Assembly: GCF_001698125.1 (NCBI RefSeq)
Contig: NZ_CP013854.1
Coordinates: 496,001 to 560,000, forward strand
Source: Pseudonocardia sp. HH130630-07
Lineage (GTDB): Bacteria; Actinomycetota; Actinomycetes; Mycobacteriales; Pseudonocardiaceae
Length of the DNA: 64,000 nt
Direction: 5' to 3'
A program made the translations under genes and the position numbers. The notes beneath the pieces were generated by a model. It was not told the origin of the DNA, searched no databases, and saw nothing but the letters and a program-made list of their open reading frames with translations. Shown piece after piece: positions 33,266 through 41,913 of the stretch; the stretch's first letter is position 1; the number at the start of each line of letters is the position of its first letter.

Positions 33266-34051
33266 GTGCGGCTTCGGACGGGGATGCGGGTCGGTGCCGC
33301 GCTGGCGGCGGTGGCGGTGCTGGCCGGGTGTGCGGGACCGGTGTCGTGGCCGGACGCGCTGGACCGGGCGCTCGCCGCCGGGGACACCGGGACGGGTGCG
33401 GTCGTGCCCGCCACGGTGGGCCTCCCGGGGCCCGACGCCACCGGGAGCGCGGCGACGTCGCTGGACGCGCTGGCGGTCAAGGGCCGGGCGCCGAAGACCG
33501 GGTACGCGCGGGAGGAGTTCGGCCGGCGCTGGGCCGACATCGACCGGGACGGCTGCGACCAGCGCAACCAGGTGCTCGCGCGGGACATGGACGCCGAGAC
33601 CTTCAAGCCCGGCACCCGGGAGTGCGTGGTGCTCACCGGCACCCTGCCCGACGCCTACACCGGTACCTCGATCCCCTTCACCCGCGGTCAGGGCACCAGC
33701 GACAAGGTCCAGATCGACCACGTCGTCGCGCTGTCGGACGCCTGGCAGAAGGGCGCCCAGCAGCTCGACCCCGCGACCCGGGAGCGGCTCGGGAACGACC
33801 CGCTGAACCTCGTCGCCGTCGACGGGCCGACGAACAGCCGCAAGGGCGACGGCGACGCCGCCACCTGGCTGCCACCGGACCGCGGGTACCGCTGCGCCTA
33901 CGTGGCGCGGCAGGTCGCGGTGAAGACCCGCTACCAGCTGTGGGTGACCGACGCCGAGCGGGACGCGATCGACCGGGTGCTGGCGACCTGCCCGGACCGG
34001 GTCGTCCCCACCGAGGAGGACGCCGCCCGCCCGGCGGTCACCCTGCGCTGA
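33266..34051 (+). CDS. secreted HNH-endonuclease-type lipoprotein (DUF1524)
   Basis: A 261-residue protein. The N-terminus has a basic start and a hydrophobic core ending in the lipobox LAGC, so export and lipid anchoring are likely. The C-terminal half is an HNH-like nuclease: KVQIDHVVALSDAWQKGAQQ and NDPLNLVAVDGPTNSRKGDG carry the His, Asn and His/Lys positions of the DUF1524/GmrSD-type domain. It could degrade external DNA or act in competition. I chose the GTG at 33266; the ATG at 33284 also works. Its 3' end overlaps the convergent dgt gene by 14 bp. Confidence 0.82.
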   Translation: MRLRTGMRVGAALAAVAVLAGCAGPVSWPDALDRALAAGDTGTGAVVPATVGLPGPDATGSAATSLDALAVKGRAPKTGYAREEFGRRWADIDRDGCDQRNQVLARDMDAETFKPGTRECVVLTGTLPDAYTGTSIPFTRGQGTSDKVQIDHVVALSDAWQKGAQQLDPATRERLGNDPLNLVAVDGPTNSRKGDGDAATWLPPDRGYRCAYVARQVAVKTRYQLWVTDAERDAIDRVLATCPDRVVPTEEDAARPAVTLR

Positions 34052-35342
34052 CCCCGCTCCGGCACAGCTCCCGGTGCCGGGCGACCGCCTGCGGGTCGGT
34101 GAGCAGCGCGACCTGGTCGACCACGACCCGCAGCCGGGCACGGTCGTCGGGCGCGGCGGCCCAGTCCTGCGCCCGCACCGGATCGAGGCCGCCGGCACCC
34201 AGCCGGGTCAGGGTGGCGACCAGCTCGTGCAGCAGCTCGCGCTGCCGGGCCTGCATGGCGAGCCGCTGCGGGTCGCTCATGACGTAGCGGGTCGCGAGCG
34301 CCTTGAGCAGGACGACCTCGGCGCCCGCCGCAACCGGGACCACGAGATCGGCGCGGTGGCGGGCGAGCGGGGCGTCGCCGTGGGTGTCCAGGGTGGCGTC
34401 GGTGGCCGCGAGCGCGAACCGCCCGACCAGCTCGGAGGTCATCCGCTTCATCGCGACCAGGTCGCCGCCGGTGGCGGTGCGGACGTCGAACCCGCGCAGG
34501 GCGCGGACGACCGGCAGCGCGTCGAGCCGGGCGGCGGCCTCGGCGCAGGCACCGGCGTCGGCCCCGAAACCGACCGCGGCCTCCCCGGCGAGCGCGGCCC
34601 GCTCGGCGGGCGAGGACAGCACCGCGAGGTCCATCCGGCCGGCCAGGATCGCGTCCTCCACGTCGTGCACCGAGTACGCGACGTCGTCCGCCCAGTCCAT
34701 GACCTGGGCCTCCATGCTCCGCAGACCGGGACGGGCACCGGCGCGCACCCACTCCAGGGCCCCGACGTCGTCGGGGTAGGCCCCGAACTTGCGCTCGGCA
34801 CCGCGGCGCGGCCAGGGGTACTTGGTCGACGCGTCCAGCGTGGCCCGGGTCAGGTTCAGCCCGCCGGGCACCCGCTTGGGTTCGAGCCGGGTCAGGATCC
34901 GCAGGGTCTGCGCGTTGCCCTCGAAACCACCGCAGGCCCCGGCCGCCTCGTCGAGCGCGCGCTCGCCGTTGTGCCCGAACGGCGGGTGGCCGATGTCGTG
35001 CGCGAGACCGGCGGCGTCGACGACGTCGGGGTCCAGACCCAGTTCCTCGGCGATCCCGCGGCCGATCTGGGCGACCTCCAGCGAGTGCGTGAGCCGGGTG
35101 CGCGGCATGCCGGTGATCTCGGCACCCTCCCCCGGCCCGACGACCTGCGTCTTGCCCGCGAGCCGGCGCAGGGCCGCGGAGTGCAGCACCCGGGCGCGGT
35201 CGCGGGAGAACGGGCTGCGCCGCTCCACCCGGCCGCGCTCGCCGAGCCCCGCGCCCTTCGGCGGCTCGGGATGCCGGCGCTCGACGTCGGCCGGCTCGTA
35301 GCCGGGGGCACCGGTCAGCACCGGGACGGCGGGCCCGCTCAT
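34038..35342 (-). CDS. dgt: deoxyguanosinetriphosphate triphosphohydrolase-like protein
   Basis: A 434-residue HD-domain protein. The metal-binding set is HSLEVAQIGRGIA, LAHDIGHPPFGHNGE and ADDVAYSVHDVEDAI. The opening RRSPFSRDRARVLHSAALRRL is characteristic of the dGTPase family, which releases tripolyphosphate from dNTPs and helps control nucleotide pools. The length is normal. The start is the ATG at 35342, overlapping the DUF218 gene stop by 4 bp, so the two are translationally coupled. It is usually next to dnaG in actinobacteria. Confidence 0.93.
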   Translation of the reverse strand: MSGPAVPVLTGAPGYEPADVERRHPEPPKGAGLGERGRVERRSPFSRDRARVLHSAALRRLAGKTQVVGPGEGAEITGMPRTRLTHSLEVAQIGRGIAEELGLDPDVVDAAGLAHDIGHPPFGHNGERALDEAAGACGGFEGNAQTLRILTRLEPKRVPGGLNLTRATLDASTKYPWPRRGAERKFGAYPDDVGALEWVRAGARPGLRSMEAQVMDWADDVAYSVHDVEDAILAGRMDLAVLSSPAERAALAGEAAVGFGADAGACAEAAARLDALPVVRALRGFDVRTATGGDLVAMKRMTSELVGRFALAATDATLDTHGDAPLARHRADLVVPVAAGAEVVLLKALATRYVMSDPQRLAMQARQRELLHELVATLTRLGAGGLDPVRAQDWAAAPDDRARLRVVVDQVALLTDPQAVARHRELCRSGVSAG

Positions 35343-36058
35343 CCCAGCCCGCTGCCCGCCGTGTCGACCGAGGCATGGGTCAGCTCATAGAACAACAACG
35401 CCCCCGTCTCGCGGTAGATGTAGCGCAGCTGGGTCTCCCGGGTCTGCACGATCGGCCCGCTGCGGGTGGGTGAGGTCCATGCGTCGAGCCCGGCGTCGCG
35501 GGCCATGGTGCGGGCCCGGAGGCTGTGCCAGGGATCGGACACCAGCAGTGCCGAGTCCCAGCCCTGCTCGCGCGCGACGGCGGCGACGGACTCCAGGCTC
35601 CCGAGCGTGTCGACGCCCTCCGGGACCGCCTCCACCGCCGTGCTCGGCACGCCCCGGCCGAGCAGCCACTCCCGGCTGGCCTCGGCCTCGGTGTAGCGGT
35701 CCCCGGCCTGCCCGCCCCCGACCGTCACGATCCGGGGGGCCACGCCGTCCCGGTAGAGCTGTTCGGCGTGCCGGAGCCGGGCACGGAGCACCTCGCTCGG
35801 CTCGCCGTTGTACTGGGCGGCGCCGAGCACGACGACAGCATCGGCCGGCCGCTGGTCGTCCACCCTGGCGATCTGCCAGACCCGCAGAGCGGTGACCCCG
35901 ACCACGGCGAGCAGCATCACGAGCCCACCGGCCACCAGCCGGGCGCCCCAGGTCATGCCGGTGCGCACCGGGCCGCGCGGGGAGCGGGAGGGTGCGGGGG
36001 GCCGCGGGGCGGGCGGTGCGCCACCGCCCCAGCCGCGCCGCGAGGACGGTGCGTTCAT
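35339..36058 (-). CDS. YdcF/SanA-family (DUF218) membrane-anchored protein
   Basis: A 239-residue protein. A Pro/Arg-rich cytoplasmic N-terminus is followed by one transmembrane helix (~38-62). An extracytoplasmic DUF218 domain then shows DAVVVLGAAQYNGEPSEVLRARL, TVGGGQAGDRYTEAEASREW and LLVSDPWHSLRARTMARDAG. Homologues (ElyC, SanA) influence envelope integrity. It overlaps xdhC and dgt by 4 bp each in one operon, although no functional link among the three is evident. Confidence 0.88.
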   Translation of the reverse strand: MNAPSSRRGWGGGAPPAPRPPAPSRSPRGPVRTGMTWGARLVAGGLVMLLAVVGVTALRVWQIARVDDQRPADAVVVLGAAQYNGEPSEVLRARLRHAEQLYRDGVAPRIVTVGGGQAGDRYTEAEASREWLLGRGVPSTAVEAVPEGVDTLGSLESVAAVAREQGWDSALLVSDPWHSLRARTMARDAGLDAWTSPTRSGPIVQTRETQLRYIYRETGALLFYELTHASVDTAGSGLG

Positions 36059-37089
36059 GCGCCGATCCGCCCCGACGACTCCGCCAGTACCGCCGCCGAG
36101 CGCCCGGCCCGCGCGGCGATCACCTCGGCGACGATCGACACCGCCGTCTCCGCCGGGGTGCGGGCGCCGAGATCGAGTCCGACCGGGCCGCGCACCGCGG
36201 CCAGCTGGTCGGTGGTGACACCGGCGGCGAGCAGCCGCTCGCGGCGGGCGGCCTGGGTGCGCCGGGAGCCGAGCGCGCCGAGGAACCCGCGCCCGTGGGC
36301 GATTCCGGCCAGCAGGATCGCGTCGAACTCCGGCGCGTGGTCGAGCAGCACCAGCACGTCGGCCTCGGTGAACGCGGCGACCGCGGCGTGCGCGGCCGCC
36401 ACGGTGGTGGCGGTGCGCGCCGACCAGCCCAGCAGCCCGGCCTGGGCGTGCAGCGCGGCACCGAGCGCGCCCTCACCGACGACCAGCACCGAGGGCACCG
36501 GCACCCACACGTCGACCAGCACGTCGGCCCCGTCGGCGGTGATCCGCTCGGTCGCCGTGGCTCCACGGCGCAGCAGGCCGCGCGCCTGCTCGACCGCTGC
36601 GGCCGGCACGGTGCCGGGTGCACCGTGCTCCTCGGCCAGCTCGGGGCCGGTGAGCACCAGGGCTGCGCCGTCACCGGCCCGGGACAGCAGCGCCGCGGGC
36701 CGCGCGGCGGCCAGCGCCGCGCCGAGCGCCAGCGCCGCGCCGGTGGGCAGCGGGTGCGCGAGCAGGGTGGCCCCGCCGCCGCAGGCGAGGCCAGCGCCCA
36801 GCGCGGACTCGTCACCGACGAGCGCCTCCCGCCGCGTCGTCGCCCCGGCCGCGGCCCCGGTCGCGAGCGGGTGCGCCGCGGCGTCGAGCGCGCCCCGGTA
36901 GACCTGGCCGGCCAGCTCGCCTCCGGTGGTGCCGGCGAGCAGCTGCCCCGCCTCCACCGAGCCGAAGCCGTGCCGGTCGAGGACACGGACGACACCGATC
37001 CCGGCGGCGCCGCCCGTGGCCCAGCGCTGCAGCGCGATCCCCAGCTCACGCCGGGGATCGGCCGGTGGGGGCGTCACGGGTGTGGTCAC
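36055..37089 (-). CDS. XdhC/CoxI-family molybdoenzyme maturation factor
   Basis: A 344-residue protein. The N-terminal XdhC_CoxI domain reads DPRRELGIALQRWATGGAAG and HGFGSVEAGQLLAG. The C-terminal Rossmann-like XdhC_C domain has VLVVGEGALGAALHAQAGLL and HGRGFLGALGSRRTQAARRE. XdhC proteins bind molybdenum cofactor, help its sulfuration and insert it into xanthine-dehydrogenase-type enzymes. The likely client is the PaoABC-type operon at 24.7-28.2 kb, which has no maturation factor of its own. The GTG at 37089 is chosen. Confidence 0.85.
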   Translation of the reverse strand: MTTPVTPPPADPRRELGIALQRWATGGAAGIGVVRVLDRHGFGSVEAGQLLAGTTGGELAGQVYRGALDAAAHPLATGAAAGATTRREALVGDESALGAGLACGGGATLLAHPLPTGAALALGAALAAARPAALLSRAGDGAALVLTGPELAEEHGAPGTVPAAAVEQARGLLRRGATATERITADGADVLVDVWVPVPSVLVVGEGALGAALHAQAGLLGWSARTATTVAAAHAAVAAFTEADVLVLLDHAPEFDAILLAGIAHGRGFLGALGSRRTQAARRERLLAAGVTTDQLAAVRGPVGLDLGARTPAETAVSIVAEVIAARAGRSAAVLAESSGRIGA

Positions 37090-37125
37090 GGGCGTCAGGG
37101 TAGCGACGGGGTCTGACAGGACGCT

Positions 37126-37213
37126 GAGAGCGGGCTCTCGGAGACCACACCGGGAGCGGGCTCTCGGAGACCACACCGGGAGCGGGCTCCCGGGGACCAC
37201 ACCGGGAGCGGGG
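37126..37213. repeat. 26-bp tandem repeat, about 3.3 copies
   Basis: Successive units begin at about 37126, 37152, 37178 and 37204 and share GAGCGGGCTCTCGGAGACC-type sequence with a few substitutions. They lie between the xdhC start and the VOC gene stop. Each unit contains a GAG...CTC mini-dyad, so the array may fold when transcribed. Confidence 0.8.
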
Positions 37214-37214
37214 C

Positions 37215-37577
37215 TCAGAGCGGGCCGGCGAGGTTCAGCGCGTTGCCGTCCGGGTCCTTCACGTGCGCCACCCGCTGGCCCCACGGCATGTCGTTCGGCG
37301 CGCCGTCCACCGTCCCGCCGAGCGCGGTGACCCGCGGCAGCACCGCGTCGACATCGGACGCGGACGCCAGCACGGCGGAGAGCAGGAACCGCTGCGGCCC
37401 CTGTGGCGCGGCGGCGTCGCACACCACGCCCAGCCGGGCACCGAGGACGTCCAGCCCCAGGTAGAAGGGCGCGCCCTCGGCGGGGACCCGCTCGGTCTCG
37501 GTCGCCCCGAGCAGGTCGCGGTAGAAGCGGGCGAGCCGCTCGCCGTCGGTGCTCACGAGCATCGTCTCCAGCGTCAT
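37215..37577 (-). CDS. VOC-family (glyoxalase/bleomycin-resistance-like) protein
   Basis: A 120-residue single-domain protein with the paired beta-alpha-beta-beta-beta modules of the vicinal-oxygen-chelate superfamily: STDGERLARFYRDLLGATET at the start and VAHVKDPDGNALNLAGPL at the end. It could be a metal-dependent isomerase/dioxygenase or a ligand-binding protein; no specific role is visible. The ATG at 37577 is used. Downstream lies the 26-bp tandem repeat. Confidence 0.8.
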   Translation of the reverse strand: MTLETMLVSTDGERLARFYRDLLGATETERVPAEGAPFYLGLDVLGARLGVVCDAAAPQGPQRFLLSAVLASASDVDAVLPRVTALGGTVDGAPNDMPWGQRVAHVKDPDGNALNLAGPL

Positions 37578-37720
37578 ACCGGTGCCGACCCCCGCGGCCG
37601 CCGGTTCTCATCGGTCCGTCCGGGTGACGCACACGACGCGACGCGGGTCCCGCGGAACCGTACGATTCCGGCACGCGTTGTACGCGTCGACGCCCACATC
37701 CGAATCCCGAGTCAGGAGTC

Positions 37721-37837
37721 ATGGACCCCAGCGACAGTCCCGGCGCCGTCCGCAGCCACTGCGGACGGCGACCCCGCACCGCCCTCCGTCCCGCCCGCCC
37801 GCACGGGCCCGATGACCGGGCGGTGACGCTCCGGTGA
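37721..37837 (+). CDS. 38-residue leader peptide overlapping the CNNM transporter gene
   Basis: A short ORF with a strong ribosome site (AGGAG two bases before the ATG). It encodes MDPSDSPGAVRSHC and then a Pro/Arg-rich tail (RRPRTALRPARPHGPDDR, then AVTLR). Its TGA (37835-37837) overlaps the GTG of the CNNM gene (37834) in a different frame, giving a GTGA coupling site. A 12-bp hairpin lies inside it. The Asp/Pro-rich start and later prolines recall MgtL-type leader peptides whose translation senses Mg2+, and CNNM proteins are linked to Mg2+ transport. That function is inference. Confidence 0.55.
   Translation: MDPSDSPGAVRSHCGRRPRTALRPARPHGPDDRAVTLR
37744..37770 (+). promoter_or_regulatory. 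stable hairpin inside the leader ORF
   Basis: A perfect 12-bp stem, CGCCGTCCGCAG/CTGCGGACGGCG, with the tri-loop CCA lies 64 bp upstream of the CNNM start. A ribosome on the leader would open it. It could act as an attenuator or mask RNA. A TACGAT sequence at 37661-37666 is a plausible -10 for this transcript. Confidence 0.6.
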
Positions 37838-39243
37838 TCGGCACGATCTCGGGCATCCTGCTCGGTGTGCTCGTCGTCCTGGCGATCACCGCGCTGACCG
37901 GCTACTTCGTGGCCCAGGAATTCGGCTACATGGCCGTCGACCGCTCGCGGCTCAAGGCCAGGGCCGCCGACGGCGACACCGGAGCCGCGCGGGCACTCGA
38001 CATCACCCGCCGCACCTCGTTCATGCTCTCCGGCGCCCAGCTGGGCATCACCGTCACCGGTCTGCTCGTCGGCTACGTCGCCGAGCCGCTGATCGGCAAC
38101 GGCATCGGCGAGCTGCTCGGCCTGGCCAGCGTCCCGACCGGCGTCGGCGTCGCGATCGGCACCGTGTTCGCGCTGCTGCTCTCCACGGTCGTCCAGATGG
38201 TCTTCGGCGAGCTGTTCCCGAAGAACCTCGCGATCGCCCGCCCGGAGCCGGTCGCCCGCTGGCTGGCCCTGTCCACCAAGACCTACCTGGCGCTGTTCGG
38301 CTGGATCATCAAGATCTTCGACGCCGCCTCGAACCTGCTGCTGAAGATGCTGCGGATCGAGCCGGTGCACGACGTCGAGCACTCCGCGACCCGGCGGGAC
38401 CTGGAAGCGATCATCGACGACTCGAAGGACTCCGGGGACCTGGATCCGGAGCTGGCGACCCTGCTGGACCGGGCGGTGGACTTCAGCGACCGCACCGCGC
38501 GGGCCGCGATGATCCCCCGGCCCCGGGTGTCCTGGGTGCGGGACGACGCGACGGTCGAGAGCCTGGTCGCGCAGATGGCGGTGCAGCACTCGCGCTACCC
38601 GGTGCTCGGCACGCCGCCCGAGGCGGCCGACCCGGACAACGCGCTGGAGCTGGTCGGCGTCGTCTGCCTCAAGGACGTGCTGGCGGCCGGCGAGCGGTTC
38701 GGCGACCGGACGTTCGCCGAGGTGCGGGTGTCGGAGCTGATGCGGGCACCCGTGCTCGTCCCGTCCTCGCTGCCGCTGCCGCAGGTGCTGGCCCGGCTGC
38801 GTGCCGACGACGAGGAGCTGGCCTGCGTGCTCGACGAGTACGGCGGGCTCGCCGGCGTCGTCACGGTCGAGGACATCGCCGAGGAGCTGGTCGGCGAGAT
38901 CACCGACGAGCACGACCAGGCCGGCACCGACCAGGCCACCGCGGCCGGCGACGGCTGGGTCGTCCCCGGCGACCGGCACGTCGACGAGGTCGGCAGGCTG
39001 ATCGACGCCGAGCTGCCCGACGGCGACTACCAGACCGTCGGTGGCCTGGTGATGGCCGAGCTGCAGCGGCTGCCGGAGACCGGTGACGAGGTCGTCGTGG
39101 TGATCGCGGCCGACAACCCGGACGACGAGGACCGCGCCCTGCGCCTGACCGTGCACGAGGTCGACCGGCGGGTGCCCTCGGCGGTGCACCTGGTCTGGAC
39201 CGAGTACTCGGCCAGCGACGACGAGCAGGAGGTCCGGGCGTGA
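37834..39243 (+). CDS. CNNM/CorC-HlyC-family membrane protein (Mg2+/Co2+ transport-linked)
   Basis: A 469-residue protein. The N-terminal CNNM/DUF21 membrane domain (~1-200) includes GYFVAQEFGYMAVDRSRL, SFMLSGAQLGITVTGLLVG and FGELFPKNLAIARPEPVARW. Two CBS domains follow (~215-345; ARAAMIPRPRVSWVR, VLDEYGGLAGVVTVEDIAEE). A CorC_HlyC C-terminal domain (~360-450) reads YQTVGGLVMAEL. Homologues move or regulate divalent cations and use ATP-Mg at the CBS pair. It is translationally coupled to the leader ORF upstream and to a second CNNM gene downstream. Confidence 0.9.
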   Translation: MIGTISGILLGVLVVLAITALTGYFVAQEFGYMAVDRSRLKARAADGDTGAARALDITRRTSFMLSGAQLGITVTGLLVGYVAEPLIGNGIGELLGLASVPTGVGVAIGTVFALLLSTVVQMVFGELFPKNLAIARPEPVARWLALSTKTYLALFGWIIKIFDAASNLLLKMLRIEPVHDVEHSATRRDLEAIIDDSKDSGDLDPELATLLDRAVDFSDRTARAAMIPRPRVSWVRDDATVESLVAQMAVQHSRYPVLGTPPEAADPDNALELVGVVCLKDVLAAGERFGDRTFAEVRVSELMRAPVLVPSSLPLPQVLARLRADDEELACVLDEYGGLAGVVTVEDIAEELVGEITDEHDQAGTDQATAAGDGWVVPGDRHVDEVGRLIDAELPDGDYQTVGGLVMAELQRLPETGDEVVVVIAADNPDDEDRALRLTVHEVDRRVPSAVHLVWTEYSASDDEQEVRA

Positions 39244-40235
39244 GCACCGTCGAGATCGTGGTGTCCGTGGCGCTCATCGCACTGAGCGCGTTCTTCGTGG
39301 CGGTCGAGTTCGCGCTCGTCGCCGCCCGCAACTACCGGCTCGAGGAGGAGGCGCAGACCTCGGCCGCGGCCCGGGCCGCGCTGCGCAGCGCGAAGGACAT
39401 CTCGCTGCTGCTCGCCGGGTCCCAGCTCGGCATCACCCTGTGCGTGCTGGGCCTGGGCGCGGTGACCAAGCCGGCCGTGGACTACGCGCTGCGCCCGGTC
39501 CTGGAGGGCTGGGGGCTGCCCGGCGGGGTGGCCGGCGTCGTGTCGTTCGTGCTCTCGCTGATCGTCGTGACGTTCCTGCACCTGGTCGTCGGTGAGATGG
39601 CGCCGAAGTCCTGGGCGATCTCGCACCCGGAGCGGTCGGCGATCCTGCTGGCGCTACCGATGCGGGCGTTCATGGTCATCGCCCGGCCGCTGCTCCTGCT
39701 GCTCAACGGCGCGGCCAACGCGTGCCTGCGGGCCGTGGGTGTCGAGCCGGTCGACGAGATGGCGTCCGGCCGCAACGCCGAGGACCTGCGCGAGCTGGTC
39801 GACCACTCGGCGAAGACCGGGACGCTCGACCAGGAGCGGCGCGACCAGCTGGTCACCGCACTGGAGCTGGAGCGCACACCGGTGCGGGAGCTCGCGCACG
39901 AGCCGTCCGGGGTGTCCGCCGACGACGACGTCGCGGCGATCCAGGACACCGCGCGCCGGACCGGGCACCTGCGGCTCGTCGTCCGTGAGGGCACGGAGCC
40001 GATCGGCTACGTGCACGTCCGGGACACGATGACCCGCGAGCCCGGCACCCGGGCCCGGGACCTCATGCGCCCGGTGCTCACCCTGCCGGGCGACACGCAG
40101 TACCACACGGCCGTCAACACGATGCGCGACCAGCGCGCGCACCTGGCCCTGGTGCAGTCCGACGACGGGCTGGTCGGCATCGTCACGCTGTCCGACCTCG
40201 TCGAGCGGCTGCTGCCCGAGCCCGTACAGGCCTGA
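39240..40235 (+). CDS. second CNNM-family membrane protein, without CorC_HlyC domain
   Basis: A 331-residue partner. The DUF21 membrane domain contains AFFVAVEFALVAARNYRLEE, DISLLLAGSQLGITLCVLG and GEMAPKSWAISHPERSAILL. The two CBS domains (~200-330) end DDGLVGIVTLSDLVERLLPE, and the protein stops there. It overlaps the first CNNM gene by 4 bp (GTGA). This long-plus-short CNNM pair is common in actinobacteria and probably forms a heterodimer. Confidence 0.9.
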   Translation: MSTVEIVVSVALIALSAFFVAVEFALVAARNYRLEEEAQTSAAARAALRSAKDISLLLAGSQLGITLCVLGLGAVTKPAVDYALRPVLEGWGLPGGVAGVVSFVLSLIVVTFLHLVVGEMAPKSWAISHPERSAILLALPMRAFMVIARPLLLLLNGAANACLRAVGVEPVDEMASGRNAEDLRELVDHSAKTGTLDQERRDQLVTALELERTPVRELAHEPSGVSADDDVAAIQDTARRTGHLRLVVREGTEPIGYVHVRDTMTREPGTRARDLMRPVLTLPGDTQYHTAVNTMRDQRAHLALVQSDDGLVGIVTLSDLVERLLPEPVQA

Positions 40236-40238
40236 CAC

Positions 40239-40281
40239 ACGACGGTGCCCCCGCCCGGATCCCGGGCAGGGGCACCGTCGT
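40239..40281. terminator. bidirectional terminator between the CNNM operon and glyS
   Basis: ACGACGGTGCCCC (40239-40251) pairs perfectly with GGGGCACCGTCGT (40269-40281). A further GCCCGG/CCGGGC stem lies inside. It serves both convergent transcripts. Confidence 0.88.
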
Positions 40282-40295
40282 CGTCGGTCCGCGGC

Positions 40296-41702
40296 TCAGC
40301 AGCCGAGCAGCCGGGTGGCCAGGTAGGTCTCGACCTGGTCCAGCGCCACCCGCTCCTGGGCCATCGTGTCCCGCTCGCGGATGGTCACGGCCTGGTCGGT
40401 CAGGGTGTCGAAGTCGACCGTGATGCAGAACGGGGTGCCGATCTCGTCCTGCCGCCGGTAACGACGGCCGATGGCCCCGGCGTCGTCGAAGTCGACGTTC
40501 CAGTTCCGGCGCAGCTGCGCGGCCAGGTCCTTCGCCTTCGGCGACAGGTCGGCGTTGCGCGACAGCGGCAGCACCGCGGCCTTGATCGGGGCGAGCCGCC
40601 GGTCCAGCTTCAGCACGACGCGCTTGTCGACGCCGCCCTTCGCGTTCGGCGCCTCGTCCTCGGTGTAGGCCTCGATCAGGAAGGCCATCATCGAGCGCCC
40701 GACGCCGGCCGCGGGCTCGATCACGTACGGCTTGTACCGGGTGTCGCTGGCCTGGTCGTAGAACGACAGGTCCACGCCGGAGTGGTTCGAGTGCGCCGTC
40801 AGGTCGAAGTCCGTGCGGTTCGCGATGCCCTCGAGCTCGCCCCACTCCTGGCCGGTGAAGTTGAACCGGTACTCGATGTCGACGGTGCGCTTCGAGTAGT
40901 GGGAGAGCTTCTCCTTGGCGTGCTCGTAGTGCCGCAGGTTGTCCGAGGAGATGCCCAGGTCGGTGTACCAGCGGGTGCGCTCGTCGATCCAGTACTGGTG
41001 CAGCTCCTCGTCGCTGCCCGGCTCGACGAAGTACTCCATCTCCATCTGCTCGAACTCACGCGTGCGGAAGATGAAGTTGCCCGGGGTGATCTCGTTGCGG
41101 AAGCTCTTGCCGATCTGGCCGATACCGAACGGCGGCTTCTTGCGCGAGGTCGTCTGCACGTTCAGGAAGTTCACGAAGATGCCCTGCGCGGTCTCCGGGC
41201 GCAGGTAGTGCAGCCCCTCCTCGGACTCCACCGGGCCGAGGAAGGTCTTCAGCATCATGTTGAACTCGCGGGGCGCGGTGAACTGCCCGCGGGTGCCGCA
41301 GTTCGGGCAGGGCACCTCGGAGAGGTCGTTCTGGTCGGCCTGCTCCGGGTCGCGGCCCTTGCGCTCGGCGAACTCCTCCGCCAGCTGGTCGGCGCGGTAG
41401 CGCTTGTGGCAGGACTCGCACTCGACCAGCGGGTCGGAGAACGTGCCGACGTGGCCGGAGGCGACCCAGGTCTGGCGCGGGAGGATCACCGAGGAGTCCA
41501 GGCCGACGACGTCGTCGCGGCCGGTCACCACCGTCTTCCACCACTGGCGCTTGATGTTGTCCTTCAGCTCGACGCCGAGGGGCCCGTAGTCCCACGCCGA
41601 CCGGGTACCGCCGTAGATCTCCCCGGAGGCGAAGACGAATCCGCGCCGCTTGGTCAGCGCGACGATGGTCTCGATCTTGGCTGAGGTGGGCTTGCTGGCC
41701 AC
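40296..41702 (-). CDS. glyS: glycyl-tRNA synthetase (alpha2, eukaryotic-like type)
   Basis: A 468-residue class II synthetase. It opens [20 protein letters not shown]; motif 2/3 regions include [40 protein letters not shown] and [11 protein letters not shown]. It charges tRNA-Gly. The GTG at 41702 matches the usual start of this protein; an ATG at 41744 would add a non-conserved extension. It ends just before the bidirectional terminator and lies near arsR-zur, as in mycobacteria. Confidence 0.94.
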   Translation of the reverse strand: MASKPTSAKIETIVALTKRRGFVFASGEIYGGTRSAWDYGPLGVELKDNIKRQWWKTVVTGRDDVVGLDSSVILPRQTWVASGHVGTFSDPLVECESCHKRYRADQLAEEFAERKGRDPEQADQNDLSEVPCPNCGTRGQFTAPREFNMMLKTFLGPVESEEGLHYLRPETAQGIFVNFLNVQTTSRKKPPFGIGQIGKSFRNEITPGNFIFRTREFEQMEMEYFVEPGSDEELHQYWIDERTRWYTDLGISSDNLRHYEHAKEKLSHYSKRTVDIEYRFNFTGQEWGELEGIANRTDFDLTAHSNHSGVDLSFYDQASDTRYKPYVIEPAAGVGRSMMAFLIEAYTEDEAPNAKGGVDKRVVLKLDRRLAPIKAAVLPLSRNADLSPKAKDLAAQLRRNWNVDFDDAGAIGRRYRRQDEIGTPFCITVDFDTLTDQAVTIRERDTMAQERVALDQVETYLATRLLGC

Positions 41703-41863
41703 AGCGGTACTCCAGGAACGTGGTTCGGACTCCCCCACCGCCACGACGGCCGGATGGGCCGTCCCAGGCTACCGATCCCCCTGTCCACATAACTACACAA
41801 CCCCGACTCGCAGCTCCGCGCCGTCCGACCGGCGTCCACGGACACGCTCACCGGTTCGGATCC

Positions 41864-41904
41864 TGCTCACGCGATCGGGTGCGCGTGGCCGGAACGCGTG
41901 AGCG
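41864..41904. repeat. GCTCACGCGATCGG palindromic repeat, left of the DUF559 gene
   Basis: GCTCACGCGATCGG (41864-41877) is followed by the inverted partial copy AACGCGTGAGCG (from 41893), giving an imperfect dyad just beyond the stop of the minus-strand DUF559 gene. The same 14-mer recurs on the other side of the gene at 42935-42948. Confidence 0.65.
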
Positions 41905-41913
41905 TCTCGACCG

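Noticed and set aside
37126-37213. Short CRISPR-like array
   Set aside because: Units are directly contiguous without spacers and no cas genes are present; it is a plain tandem repeat.
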